From Candidatus Tidjanibacter faecipullorum (GTDB lineage: Bacteria; Bacteroidota; Bacteroidia; Bacteroidales; Rikenellaceae): DNA of 64,000 nt. Below, in pieces: positions 16,447-24,732 of this stretch. The position numbers were made by a program, and so were the translations under genes. The notes beneath the pieces were generated by a model that saw only the letters and a list, made by a program, of their open reading frames with translations, ran no database searches and was not told where the DNA came from. Location: the NCBI GenBank assembly GCA_019116245.1, contig DXCC01000017.1, positions 124,001 to 188,000 of the forward strand, read 5' to 3'. Numbering within the stretch: the first letter of the stretch is position 1; each line of letters starts with the position of its first letter.

Positions 16447-17847
16447 ATGACCGATACCAAAAAAGAGACGGAAAACCACCGGTTGAGCGTCGCCGATCTG
16501 CGGCCGCTGACCGGTGCGGGCAAGAAACTGTATGTGGAGACCTACGGCTGCCAGATGAACGTGGGCGACAGCGAGATTCTGATTGCGATCATGCAGCGGG
16601 AGGGCTACCGCTATACGGAAGACATCGCCCAGGCCGATGTGATTCTGGTCAATACCTGTTCGATCCGCGACAACGCCGAACAGCGCATCTGGGGCCGTTT
16701 GCGCGAATTTCACCGCTACAAGAAGGCGCGCAAGGGGTTGATTGTCGGCATTGTCGGCTGCATGGCCGAACGGTTGCGCGAGGAACTGCTCGAGCGCGAG
16801 TCGATTGTCGACATCGTGGCCGGCCCTGACTCCTATCGCGACATGCCCCGCCTCGTGGCGCTGGCCGCTTCGGGTGCGCACGGCGTGAACGTCCAGCTTT
16901 CCGAGGAGGAGACCTATGGCGAGATCCGGCCCGTGCGACTGGACAAGAACGGGGTGAGTGCCTTTGTGGCCATCATGCGCGGCTGCAACAATTTTTGTTC
17001 CTACTGCGTGGTGCCCTATACGCGGGGCCGCGAGCGGAGCCGTGACCCGCAGACCATTCTGCGCGAGGTGACCGAACTCTTCGAGGCCGGCTACCGGGAG
17101 GTGACCCTGCTCGGTCAGAACGTCAACTCCTATCGTTGGGAGCATGACGGCCAGACGGTCACCTTCCCCGATCTCATGGAACGGGTGGCTGCCGTGTCGC
17201 CGCTGCTGCGGGTACGTTTCGCCACCTCCCATCCGAAGGATCTGAGCGACCGGCTGCTCGAGGTGATGGCAGCCCGGCCGAACATCTGCCGGGCGATCCA
17301 CCTGCCCGCCCAGTCGGGCAGCGACCGGCTGCTGAAGGCGATGAACCGCAAATATACGCGCGAGTGGTACCTGGGACGGGTGGCCGCCATCCGGCATGCT
17401 CTGCCCGACTGTGCCATTACGACCGATCTGATCGCCGGATTCTGCGGCGAAACGGAGGAGGATCATGCCCAGACCCTGTCGCTGATGCGTGAGGTGGGGT
17501 ACGATTCGGCCTACATGTTCAAATACTCCATGCGGCCCGGTACGCAGGCCGACCGGCACATGACGGACGATGTGCCGGAGGAGGAGAAGGTGCGCCGGTT
17601 GAACGAGATCATCGCCCTGCAGAACGATCTCTCGCTGGCGAGCAACCGGCGCGATGTGGGCAAGCGGTTCGAGGTGCTCGTCGAGGGACCGTCACGTCGC
17701 AGCGGCGAGCAGCTCTGCGGGCGCACGTCGCAGAACAAGATGGTCGTCTTCGATGCCCGGGAGGGGATTGCGGCCGGCGATTATGTGACGGTGCGGATCA
17801 CGGACTGCACGTCGGCCACGCTGTTGGGCGAGGTGGTTGCCGAATAA
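16447..17847 (+). CDS. miaB: tRNA-2-methylthio-N6-dimethylallyladenosine synthase MiaB
   Basis: A 466-residue methylthiotransferase. The UPF0004 domain begins with VETYGCQMNVGDSE. The radical-SAM cluster is C180-x3-C184-x2-C187 in RGCNNFCSYCVVPYTRGRER, and a TRAM domain lies at the C-terminus. It adds the methylthio group to i6A37 in tRNAs reading UNN codons, using two 4Fe-4S clusters and SAM. The TRGRERSR signature distinguishes MiaB from RimO and MtaB. I start at ATG 16447; the upstream extension is Arg/Ala filler. Confidence 0.95.
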   Translation: MTDTKKETENHRLSVADLRPLTGAGKKLYVETYGCQMNVGDSEILIAIMQREGYRYTEDIAQADVILVNTCSIRDNAEQRIWGRLREFHRYKKARKGLIVGIVGCMAERLREELLERESIVDIVAGPDSYRDMPRLVALAASGAHGVNVQLSEEETYGEIRPVRLDKNGVSAFVAIMRGCNNFCSYCVVPYTRGRERSRDPQTILREVTELFEAGYREVTLLGQNVNSYRWEHDGQTVTFPDLMERVAAVSPLLRVRFATSHPKDLSDRLLEVMAARPNICRAIHLPAQSGSDRLLKAMNRKYTREWYLGRVAAIRHALPDCAITTDLIAGFCGETEEDHAQTLSLMREVGYDSAYMFKYSMRPGTQADRHMTDDVPEEEKVRRLNEIIALQNDLSLASNRRDVGKRFEVLVEGPSRRSGEQLCGRTSQNKMVVFDAREGIAAGDYVTVRITDCTSATLLGEVVAE

Positions 17848-17879
17848 CTCCGGCCGATCGGCGGAATACGCAAAAAGTA

Positions 17880-17916
17880 GGGGAGCCTGTCCGCAAGGAC
17901 AAACTCCCCTCTTTTG
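17880..17916 (+). terminator. Terminator after miaB
   Basis: The stem GGGGAG / CTCCCC has an inner GTCC/GGAC pairing and is followed by CTCTTTTGTT. It lies 33 bp after the miaB stop. Confidence 0.7.
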
Positions 17917-17972
17917 TTGGGTGTTAGATGGGGGCGGCCGGACACCGTCCGGCTCCCCCTTGGGGTAGGGGC

Positions 17973-18004
17973 AAAAAAACGTACGGGCCTCACGGTCCCG
18001 TACG
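17973..18004 (-). terminator. Terminator of the sigma factor/48-residue protein operon
   Basis: On the minus strand CGTACGGG and CCCGTACG form an 8-bp stem (9-nt loop) followed by seven T residues. It lies about 90 bp downstream of the small gene. Confidence 0.85.
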
Positions 18005-18095
18005 CTTCCCAATTAATTAACCTAACCCTAACCTTATTCGGCCTTCAAGGCCTTTTTCTCTTTTTTCCAAACTTGTTCCGTGTCATGTGCCGGAT

Positions 18096-18242
18096 TTATC
18101 GTTTCGGAGCGAAGGTTTCGCGCAGAAACGTATCCAGGTAGCATAGTTCGCAATCGTCGCCGATCACGTAGGTCATCAGCATCGCTTCGTCGTCCAGATC
18201 CTCCGGACAGTCAATGCCGCATGCGTAGTCAATATCTTCCAT
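18096..18242 (-). CDS. 48-residue acidic Cys-containing protein downstream of the sigma factor
   Basis: Too short for ordinary gene callers. It starts with ATG at 18242 and stops with TAA at 18096. It is strongly acidic (MEDIDYACGIDCPEDLDDEA at the N-terminus) with four Cys in two pairs: C8-x3-C12 and C31-x2-C34 (DDCELC). It lies 60 bp downstream of the ECF sigma gene on the same strand and before that operon's terminator. I do not recognise the family. The Cys pairs could bind zinc or respond to redox state, so a sigma-regulating role is possible but unproven. Confidence 0.6.
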   Translation of the reverse strand: MEDIDYACGIDCPEDLDDEAMLMTYVIGDDCELCYLDTFLRETFAPKR

Positions 18243-18302
18243 AGGCCTCTTTGTGGTGGTTTCTGTATAGAAAACGGAGGCCCGTGGATTATATTGTGCG
18301 TC

Positions 18303-18893
18303 TCAGACCAGAGCCAGCTGATTTTGCTTGATCATCTTGCGCAGGTTGATGAGCGCATAGCGCATCCGGCCCAGGGCCGTGTTGATGCTGACGTTGGTCT
18401 GCTCGGCGATCTCCTTGAAGCTCATCTCGCCAAAGTAGCGCATGAGGACGACCTCCTTCTGCTCGGCCGGCAGATTGTCCACCAGCTTGCGCAGGTCGGC
18501 CTCGGTCTGTTCGCTGACCATGCGATCCTCGATGGAGGCATCGGCCAGTTTCTTCGTGTTCAGAATATCGTATCCGGCGTCGGCTTCAGTCAGGTTGTTC
18601 TGCTGCTTGGTCTGGCGGAAGTAGTCGATCACCTGGTTGTGGGCGATGCGGAGCACCCACGACAGAAATTTGCCGTTGTCGGTGTATCGACCGTCGTCAA
18701 TGAAGCGAACCACCTTGATGAAGGTTTCCTGATAGATGTCGTCGGCGAGTTCGTCGTTCTTGACCATCATGCGGATGTAGTCAAGCACACGTTTCGAATG
18801 ACGCTCGATGAGTATGGAAATTGCATGCTGATCGCCGGAAAGATAGGCACTGAGCAACTGCTGGTCGCTGAGTGCGGATCTCGTCTTGTTCAT
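18303..18893 (-). CDS. ECF-type RNA polymerase sigma factor
   Basis: A 196-residue sigma-70 family protein. Region 2 holds ADDIYQETFIKVVRFIDDGR and GKFLSWVLRIAHNQVIDYFR. Region 4 holds LPAEQKEVVLMRYFGEMSFK and then an HTH (EIAEQTNVSINTALGRMRYA). No classical transmembrane anti-sigma gene is adjacent; only the 48-residue Cys protein follows. The promoter is at 18996-19025. Confidence 0.93.
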   Translation of the reverse strand: MNKTRSALSDQQLLSAYLSGDQHAISILIERHSKRVLDYIRMMVKNDELADDIYQETFIKVVRFIDDGRYTDNGKFLSWVLRIAHNQVIDYFRQTKQQNNLTEADAGYDILNTKKLADASIEDRMVSEQTEADLRKLVDNLPAEQKEVVLMRYFGEMSFKEIAEQTNVSINTALGRMRYALINLRKMIKQNQLALV

Positions 18894-18995
18894 TGTCTTC
18901 TTCTCCTTTGGTTGTTGGAGTAGAGTTTCTCGATAGGCGATTCAGTTTAAGAAATTGGACTTTGTTTTTCCCCTTTTCGGGAAGGTTCCTTCACG

Positions 18996-19025
18996 CAAGA
19001 TACAAACTTCTTTTGAAAAAGCAAA
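18996..19025 (-). promoter_or_regulatory. Candidate promoter of the sigma factor gene; rest of the 18894-19257 gap
   Basis: On the minus strand TTTG, 19 bp, then TATCTTG (7 of 8 consensus positions) lie about 100 bp before the start codon. The remaining part of this 364-bp gap holds a 20-bp imperfect direct repeat (19113-19132 and 19203-19222) and the hairpin at 19193-19230. I see no further gene. Confidence 0.55.
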
Positions 19026-19192
19026 ATATTCTTCTTTTTTCTCCTGCGGGCGGATACTACTTCCCTCTCGAATACGTTGCAAATTGGATGCCGAAGCGGA
19101 TGACAACCATGTCGTGTCAGTCGCTGGCGGTCGTCTGTTTCGCAAACAGGCGTAAATCAGCCTCTTGGCTTCCTGTCAGACGTGACGCAAAA

Positions 19193-19230
19193 GGGGGCCG
19201 GACGTGTCAGTTGCTGGCAGTCCGGCCCCC
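19193..19230 (-). terminator. Terminator of the 54-residue HTH-like gene
   Basis: GGGGGCCGGAC and GTCCGGCCCCC form an 11-bp stem, followed on the minus strand by TTTTGCG. Confidence 0.75.
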
Positions 19231-19257
19231 TCTGTGGTGGCATGCAGGTGTTGCTTC

Positions 19258-19422
19258 CTACCGTTTTACGGCGTAATAGCACCGTTTCGGGGATTCCACC
19301 TTGCCCTCCTTGACTAGCTTCTTGATGATCTTGTCGACCTCTTTCTTGTCGATGCCGGTGGCCTCGGCCACTTCGGCGGCCTTTTTCGGCTCGGCGAGCG
19401 CTTTCAGAATCTGTTCTTCCAT
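19258..19422 (-). CDS. 54-residue winged-helix-like protein
   Basis: A small protein starting MEEQILKALAEPKKAAEVAE and continuing with ATGIDKKEVDKIIKKLVKEG, then KVESPKRCYYAVKR. The helix-turn-helix spacing (KKAAEVAEATGIDKKEVDKIIKKL) followed by a short beta wing is that of a minimal winged-helix domain. Proteins of this size and pattern occur in Bacteroidetes without an assigned function. It is monocistronic, with its own terminator. DNA binding is inferred from the predicted fold. Confidence 0.75.
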   Translation of the reverse strand: MEEQILKALAEPKKAAEVAEATGIDKKEVDKIIKKLVKEGKVESPKRCYYAVKR

Positions 19423-19566
19423 GATCGTGTGTCGTTAATGGTTTGTTACAAATATACGGCATAAACCGTGCCGTTCGCAGCGGATTTTCCGATAGCGCGA
19501 TAGGTTTGGCCAATGGCTGCGTCGGGTGATCGTGGCACGTCGGGTAATGGCCCGCCGGAGAAAAAC

Positions 19567-19597
19567 GAAAAACCCTTCGTCCCGGAAGGCGAAGGGT
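19567..19597 (-). terminator. Terminator after rplT
   Basis: On the minus strand ACCCTTCG / CGAAGGGT is followed by TTTTCG, 23 bp after the rplT stop. Confidence 0.8.
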
Positions 19598-19619
19598 CTC
19601 TCTGCGTGGCGGAAAGCCA

Positions 19620-19964
19620 CTATTTTACCGTCTTAACTACTTGCTCGAATGCCTGCGGGTGGTTCATGGCGAGATCGGCCAGCACCTTGCGGTCGAGGCG
19701 GATGTCTTTCGCCTTGAGCTTGCCCATGAGTTCCGAATAGGTCATTCCCTGCATGCGGGCGGCCGCGTTGATACGCTGGATCCACAGGCTGCGGAATTTC
19801 CGTTTCTTGTCCTTGCGACCTACGTAAGCGAAGGTCAGACCTTTTTCGACAGTATTTTTGGCTACTGTCCAAACATTTCCCCTTGAACCAAAGTTACCTT
19901 TGGCAAGCTTTAAAACTTTTTTTCTTCTGGCTCTCGATGCTACTGCATTTACAGACCTTGGCAT
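19620..19964 (-). CDS. rplT: Ribosomal protein bL20
   Basis: A 114-residue protein, [20 protein letters not shown] onward, with the bL20 signatures [13 protein letters not shown] and [20 protein letters not shown]. It is the second gene of the rpmI-rplT pair. The usual infC gene is not found upstream of rpmI in this window. Confidence 0.97.
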   Translation of the reverse strand: MPRSVNAVASRARRKKVLKLAKGNFGSRGNVWTVAKNTVEKGLTFAYVGRKDKKRKFRSLWIQRINAAARMQGMTYSELMGKLKAKDIRLDRKVLADLAMNHPQAFEQVVKTVK

Positions 19965-20119
19965 AATTTGAAAGTTTTACGAACAGTCAGCGGTACGTTT
20001 CTCTCGTACGCTTCGGGGCTGACGGGTTCTTGATTTTACAATGTTTCGGTCGCCTGCGGGGTTGTTGCCAACACTTTCAGCGGGCCGCGGCGGCCTCCTG
20101 CTGCATGAAACAGTCGAAA

Positions 20120-20314
20120 CTATTTGACGAGCAGGCTCTTGATTTTGGCCTCGTCGGCCGACGCAACGATGGCCGAGTAGGTCAGATTGCGTTTCTGTTT
20201 GGTGGTTTTCTTGGTGAGGATGTGGCTTTTGTAAGCGTGTTTCCTCTTGATCTTTCCGGAGCCGGTGAAGTCGAAACGCTTCTTGGCAGCGGAGTTGGTT
20301 TTCATCTTCGGCAT
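20120..20314 (-). CDS. rpmI: Ribosomal protein bL35
   Basis: A 64-residue protein, [20 protein letters not shown] onward, with the bL35 signature [10 protein letters not shown] and the [14 protein letters not shown] basic block. It precedes rplT with a 155-bp gap on the same strand. The 231 bp upstream hold a bidirectional terminator of the preceding lipoprotein gene, so the rpmI promoter must lie between 20315 and 20490; I saw no clean consensus there. Confidence 0.95.
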   Translation of the reverse strand: MPKMKTNSAAKKRFDFTGSGKIKRKHAYKSHILTKKTTKQKRNLTYSAIVASADEAKIKSLLVK

Positions 20315-20490
20315 TTCGATAAACTTTAAAACGGTTAAGCCTGTCGCGTCGGTTGTTCGGTCCGTTCCGGGGCAGACGGGAGCAACGCTTCAGGCGCAAA
20401 TGGTTAAACAGCTCGCAAAATTAACGATAATTTCAGAAACTATCAAAAACGGCAGCGATTTCTTCGCTTTCCCGTGGGGCACGAAGATAA

Positions 20491-20525
20491 AAAACGAGGC
20501 CGGAATCCCATTCCGGCCTCGTTTT
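20491..20525. terminator. Bidirectional terminator after the 20546-21541 lipoprotein
   Basis: A perfect 16-bp stem AAAACGAGGCCGGAAT / ATTCCGGCCTCGTTTT with a 3-nt loop and A/T tracts at both ends. Confidence 0.92.
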
Positions 20526-20545
20526 GGGTAAGTGGGTACGCCCCG

Positions 20546-21541
20546 TTATTCCGTTTTGGTCTTGAAGGCGAGTTTCTGCAGCGTACCGCGTGCACCGTTG
20601 GCGGCATAGGCCTGGGCGTAGAACATGTTGTCCGATCCGGCCGTCAAGCCCGTAACCTTGATATTGATAGGATCGGGGGAGTTGATCCATGAGATCTCGG
20701 GCCACTGACCGTTCACGAACAGGTCGTCGATGCCGGCTACGGCAGTCGTGTATTTGAACTTCGATGCATCGCCGCCCGGAATGGCGTGGATGGTGGCGCT
20801 CGTGGTGGTCAGTGCGTCCTCAACCAGTTCGAGGGAGAGGTCGATCTGCATCGTGGTGCCGGTAACAACCTGCGTTGCGCCCGTCAGTTCACCGGCTTTG
20901 GCACGGATGAATACGGTGTACTCGGTGCCGCGCTTCAGGTTGGAGATGATGAGCGTCTTTTCGGGAGCCGTGGTCTTGATGCCCTCAAGGGTACCGTTTT
21001 CAAAGGCCTCCTGATCGGCTGCGGTGGCTACGGCATACTCGATGGTCTGTACATCCTCGGTGTAGGTCAGACGGATCATGAACGAGTCCTCCGTGATGTC
21101 GCCGTCTTCCATCACGGCCGTGATGTTGAGGTCGGGAGCCTGCTCCGGAGCGGCGGTTTTGGCAGCCAGTCGGGCCACGCCGCCCTTCTCACCGGCAGCA
21201 TTGAAGGCCTGGGCGAAGACGGTGTACTGCGTGTCGGCGGTCAGACCCTCGAACGTAACTTCCGCGATGGAGGGATCCTGCTGGGTCATGATGCCGGACA
21301 TCGTGCCGTCGGCAAAGCTTTCGGCATCGCTGGCCTGGCCGATGGCGTAGGTATAACCCGTTGCGCCGTCCTGCACGTTGATGTTGACCGTCAGGGTCGT
21401 CTCCGTGCTGCTGTTGAAGGAGATGGCCGTCTCCAGATTGGCCGGCTCGGCCGGAGTCGGGGTTTTCTTGCAGGAGGTTGCTGCAAGGCACACGGCCGCA
21501 ATCGATACGGCCCATGTGGCGATGGTGAAGAATTTTTTCAT
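20546..21541 (-). CDS. Lipoprotein with fibronectin III-like repeats
   Basis: A 331-residue lipoprotein starting MKKFFTIATWAVSIAAVCLA with lipobox AATSC and Cys-Lys-Lys after cleavage. Three Ig/FnIII-like modules follow, each with an L-T/KR-x-T-x-YTVF-x-A pattern (LTADTQYTVFAQAF, LKRGTEYTVFIRA, LTAGSDNMFYAQAY). The function is unknown; the architecture suggests a surface or periplasmic adhesive module. TATATTTG on the minus strand at 21578-21585 is its -7 element. It is monocistronic between two terminators. Confidence 0.85.
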   Translation of the reverse strand: MKKFFTIATWAVSIAAVCLAATSCKKTPTPAEPANLETAISFNSSTETTLTVNINVQDGATGYTYAIGQASDAESFADGTMSGIMTQQDPSIAEVTFEGLTADTQYTVFAQAFNAAGEKGGVARLAAKTAAPEQAPDLNITAVMEDGDITEDSFMIRLTYTEDVQTIEYAVATAADQEAFENGTLEGIKTTAPEKTLIISNLKRGTEYTVFIRAKAGELTGATQVVTGTTMQIDLSLELVEDALTTTSATIHAIPGGDASKFKYTTAVAGIDDLFVNGQWPEISWINSPDPINIKVTGLTAGSDNMFYAQAYAANGARGTLQKLAFKTKTE

Positions 21542-21577
21542 GGATATAAAGTTTGTTCTAAGTAATTGCGCTAACTG

Positions 21578-21585
21578 CAAATATA
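21578..21585 (-). promoter_or_regulatory. -7 element of the FnIII-like lipoprotein gene
   Basis: TATATTTG on the minus strand, 37 bp before the start codon. Confidence 0.65.
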
Positions 21586-21721
21586 GGTAAAAAATGAATA
21601 GTTACGCGGACCCTTTCTCATTTTGCCGGATCGTTTTGCGGCAGCCGGGAATGATCTCGGCATCCGACGTTTATCGAAACAACGTGCGGATGCCGAAACT
21701 TATTGCGTGCGGTTCAGCTGT

Positions 21722-22564
21722 TTACGCTTTGTCGGACGGGGCCTCTGGCTGTGGCGGAAAGCAGCGGTCGGCAAACGCCAGGATGGCATCGGCCGTCAGC
21801 TGGGGTTCCTCGATGAAACCCATGTGGCCGGAGTTCTCGAGCCAGACGACCTGTGCCTGCGGCTGGGCGGCAACGAGGGCTTCGGCCACCTCCGGGGTGA
21901 TGTATTCGTCGTGGCGGCCCAGGATGATGAGCTGCGGTACGGAACTGGTGCGCATCGTCTCGTTCAGGTCGCGCCGCTCGCGCAACCCCCGCAGGATGGC
22001 CATGATACCTTCGTCCTCGGTCATGGCGATCTGCTCGCTCAGCTCCTGGATGTAGCGGGTGAGTCGGAAACGGTTCTGGGGGGCAAAGCCCACATGGGGA
22101 AAACTCTTGGCGATCAGCTCCTTCTTGCCGCCCTGGATCAGCGCGATCTCCCGCAGCCGGTCTTCGCGTTTCTTCTCGCTGTCGGCGTTGGGGGTGGAGT
22201 GGAGCAGCACCAGGCCGGCCATCCGGTCGGCATATTTGCGGAGGAACTCGAGGGCCACGTAGCCGCCCATCGAGTGACCCACCAGGATGGCGCGCTCGAT
22301 GCCCAGCGTGTCGAGTGCGGCGTGCACCGTGTCGGCCAGGAACTCCATCGTGTGGATCTCGCCCTTGATCTCGGAGACGCCGTGTCCGGGCAGGTCGAGG
22401 GCCACGACGCGGAGTGAGGGGGCCAGCAGGGCGGTGAATTCGTCCCATACGTCGAGCGATTCGAGGTAGCCGTGCAGCAGCACGACCGTGCGGTCACCCC
22501 GCCGGGTGTCGCTTACCCGGATGGCACAGTCGCCTGCCATGATGAATTTTTCTTCTTTAGCCAT
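21722..22564 (-). CDS. Alpha/beta hydrolase
   Basis: A 280-residue cytosolic alpha/beta-fold hydrolase. The oxyanion-hole block is VLLHGYLES, the nucleophile elbow VGHSMGG has Ser98, the acid is Asp in LIILGRHDEYI, and the base is His in ENSGHMGF near the C-terminus. The full catalytic triad is present. Substrate cannot be told from sequence; the closest architecture is the MhpC/BioH-like esterase group. There is no signal peptide. Confidence 0.9.
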   Translation of the reverse strand: MAKEEKFIMAGDCAIRVSDTRRGDRTVVLLHGYLESLDVWDEFTALLAPSLRVVALDLPGHGVSEIKGEIHTMEFLADTVHAALDTLGIERAILVGHSMGGYVALEFLRKYADRMAGLVLLHSTPNADSEKKREDRLREIALIQGGKKELIAKSFPHVGFAPQNRFRLTRYIQELSEQIAMTEDEGIMAILRGLRERRDLNETMRTSSVPQLIILGRHDEYITPEVAEALVAAQPQAQVVWLENSGHMGFIEEPQLTADAILAFADRCFPPQPEAPSDKA

Positions 22565-22614
22565 AACGCTTTGTGTCTGAAATATAGGTTCGTCCGGCAG
22601 TCGGAGAGGGGGCG

Positions 22615-22824
22615 TTACCGTTCCTCTTCCTCGCCGTCGTCGTAATAGTCGAAGGCCGATTCGCGACGGGTGACCGGCACGGGATCGTCCTCCTCGTCGT
22701 CATCGTTCGCAAAAATGCGGCGGCGATCCTTGCCGCTCTTTCTGGCCGGAGCCAGTCTGGTGCCCCTGCGCAGATCGTCCGTGTCGAACCGGGCCGGTTC
22801 GCGGACTCCCTTGTTGGTTCTCAT
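22615..22824 (-). CDS. 69-residue highly charged protein
   Basis: A small hydrophilic protein: a basic first half (MRTNKGVREPARFDTDDLRR, then ARKSGKDRRR) and an acidic second half (NDDDEEDDP, DYYDDGEEEER). There is no hydrophobic segment, so it is probably disordered. It lies 50 bp downstream-side of the hydrolase promoter region, on the same strand. I do not recognise it. The two-charge-block composition looks like a real protein rather than a shadow frame, but the call is tentative. Confidence 0.5.
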   Translation of the reverse strand: MRTNKGVREPARFDTDDLRRGTRLAPARKSGKDRRRIFANDDDEEDDPVPVTRRESAFDYYDDGEEEER

Positions 22825-22997
22825 GGCGCTGAATAGCCCGAAAATGTGGTGATTGGATAATGGAATGGCTCTGTGCCCGGACCCCTGCGGGACGGGGCAA
22901 TGGCCTGTCGTGGTCGATAAGCGGTCGGGAGAATGTTGTCGGTTTGGCTTGTCGGTGCAATGATAGCGTTTTTGGGGTCAGGAGCGTCGGCTGCCGG

Positions 22998-23801
22998 TCA
23001 GAAATTTTCGGTGTTCAGTTCGCCGCTGAAGACCCGGCGTGCGGGCCCTGTCAGGCGGATGTCGCGGAACAGGTTGCCTTCGCGGCGGAAGGAGACCTCC
23101 AGCAGGCCGCCCCGCGCGCCGATGCGGAAGTGGTTGCAGTCCGGCCTCCGGACGGCGGCGGTCGTGACGGCTACGGCCACGGCTCCCGTGCCGCAGGCCA
23201 GCGTCTCGTCCTCCACGCCCCGTTCGTAGGTGCGCACCCGGAGCAGGTCGCCCTCCGGTTCCACGAAATTGAAATTCGATCCGCCGCGGCTGACAAATTC
23301 GGGCAGCGTGCGCAGGCGGCGTCCTTCGGCGAAGACATCCATGGCGTCGATGTTCCGCTCGTAGCGGACGAAGTGGGGCGAGCCCGTGTCGACAAACCAG
23401 CCGTCGAGCAGCGGTTCGGGACAGGCGGCGTCGCGCATGCCGAGCGAAACGGTGGCGCCGTCGTCGGTCCGGGCCAGCAGCGTGGCGGCATGCAGGCCGT
23501 CCATGGCCGAGAAGACGATGCGGTCGTTGGCGGCCACTCCGGCGTGGGCGGCGAAGAGGGTGATGCAGCGGCCTCCGTTGCCGCACATGGTTGCCTCGGG
23601 GCCGTCGGAATTGAAGTAGCGCATGCGGAACAGGTGGTGCGGGTCTTCCTCCAGCAGCATCAGTCCGTCCGCGCCGATGCCGAAGCGGCGGTCGCACACG
23701 GCGGCCACCCATTGCGGGGCGGGGTCGAGGTGCAGGCCGCGGTTGTCGATGATGACGAAGTCGTTGCCGGCGCCTTCGTATTTGCCGAATTTCAGTCTCA
23801 T
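22998..23801 (-). CDS. dapF: Diaminopimelate epimerase
   Basis: A 267-residue enzyme converting LL- to meso-diaminopimelate for lysine and peptidoglycan synthesis. Both catalytic cysteines are present: C73 in ATMCGNGGRC and C203 in LACGTGAVAV. The start MRLKFGKYEGAGNDFVIIDN is fixed by the conserved K-x-x-G-A-G-N-D-F motif. The -7 element TACATTTG is only 6 bp upstream, which implies an almost leaderless mRNA. Confidence 0.95.
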   Translation of the reverse strand: MRLKFGKYEGAGNDFVIIDNRGLHLDPAPQWVAAVCDRRFGIGADGLMLLEEDPHHLFRMRYFNSDGPEATMCGNGGRCITLFAAHAGVAANDRIVFSAMDGLHAATLLARTDDGATVSLGMRDAACPEPLLDGWFVDTGSPHFVRYERNIDAMDVFAEGRRLRTLPEFVSRGGSNFNFVEPEGDLLRVRTYERGVEDETLACGTGAVAVAVTTAAVRRPDCNHFRIGARGGLLEVSFRREGNLFRDIRLTGPARRVFSGELNTENF

Positions 23802-23807
23802 GATACG

Positions 23808-23815
23808 CAAATGTA
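23808..23815 (-). promoter_or_regulatory. -7 element of dapF, very close to the start codon
   Basis: TACATTTG on the minus strand ends 6 bp before the dapF ATG, so transcription would begin at or near the start codon. Confidence 0.55.
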
Positions 23816-23976
23816 GCGAGGAATTTCCGAAATCGGACACCCCTCCGGTCAAAAAAAGAGCGGCCGGCGGCCGGTGGTGCGCGGCGAGAAAATCCGGCTG
23901 TGCGGCGGCGAGGGGACCTGAAGAATGATTACCTTTGCATAATTGGAATATCGAACCCTGTAAATATCCGAATATC

Positions 23977-24723
23977 ATGATCGCAGAGATCGCCGCGCAC
24001 CGTTCCGTGCGCCACTATCGCCCCGATGCCGTGCCGCAGGAGGTGCTGGACGAGATTCTGGCCGCTGCCGTGCGGGCCTCGACGGTGGGCAACATGCAGC
24101 TGTACAGCATCATTGTCACGACCGATCCGGCCATGCGCCGCCAACTCGCGCCGCTCCATTTCAACCAGCCGGCCGCCACGACGGCGCCCCTGCTGCTGAC
24201 CTTCTGTGCGGACGTGAACCGTTTCAGCCGCTGGTGTGAACTGCGGGGCGCCGAACCGGCCTACGACAACTTCTGCTGGTTCATGAACGGGGTGACCGAC
24301 GCGCTGCTCGCTTCGCAGAACGCTTCGCTGGAGGCCGAGGCGCACGGACTGGGCATCTGCTATCTGGGTACGACCCTCTACAATGCGGGGGAAATCGCCG
24401 CCTTGCTCCGGCTGCCCAAAGGGGTGATCCCGGTGATGACCGTATCGGTGGGCTACCCCGAAGAGCTGCCGCCGCTGACCGACCGGTTGCCGGTAGAGGC
24501 GGTGGTTCATTACGAGACCTATCGGGACTATGCGCCCGAACGGCTGGAGGCGCTGTGGCACGAACGGGAGACCTCCGAGGAGACCCGCCGGCTGCTGGAG
24601 GAGAACGGGCTGCCCAACCTGGCCCGCATCTTCACCGAGCGGCGTTACGTGCGGGACGACAACCGTGCCTTCTCGCGCAAGTATTTCGAGGAACTGGTGG
24701 CCCTGGGCTTCTTCAACCAGTAG
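23977..24723 (+). CDS. Nitroreductase family FMN oxidoreductase
   Basis: A 248-residue protein of the NfsA/FRP-type nitroreductase group. FMN contacts are visible as HRSVRHYRPD (about 7-16), ASTVGNMQLYS (about 34-44) and LEAEAHGLGICYLG (about 114-127). It uses NAD(P)H to reduce flavin-accepting substrates; the physiological substrate is unknown. I start at ATG 23977 because MIAEIAAHRSVRHY matches the family. A -7 element TACCTTTG is at 23931-23938. The tamL gene starts 9 bp after its stop, so the two probably form an operon. Confidence 0.88.
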   Translation: MIAEIAAHRSVRHYRPDAVPQEVLDEILAAAVRASTVGNMQLYSIIVTTDPAMRRQLAPLHFNQPAATTAPLLLTFCADVNRFSRWCELRGAEPAYDNFCWFMNGVTDALLASQNASLEAEAHGLGICYLGTTLYNAGEIAALLRLPKGVIPVMTVSVGYPEELPPLTDRLPVEAVVHYETYRDYAPERLEALWHERETSEETRRLLEENGLPNLARIFTERRYVRDDNRAFSRKYFEELVALGFFNQ

Positions 24724-24732
24724 CGGAACGGC

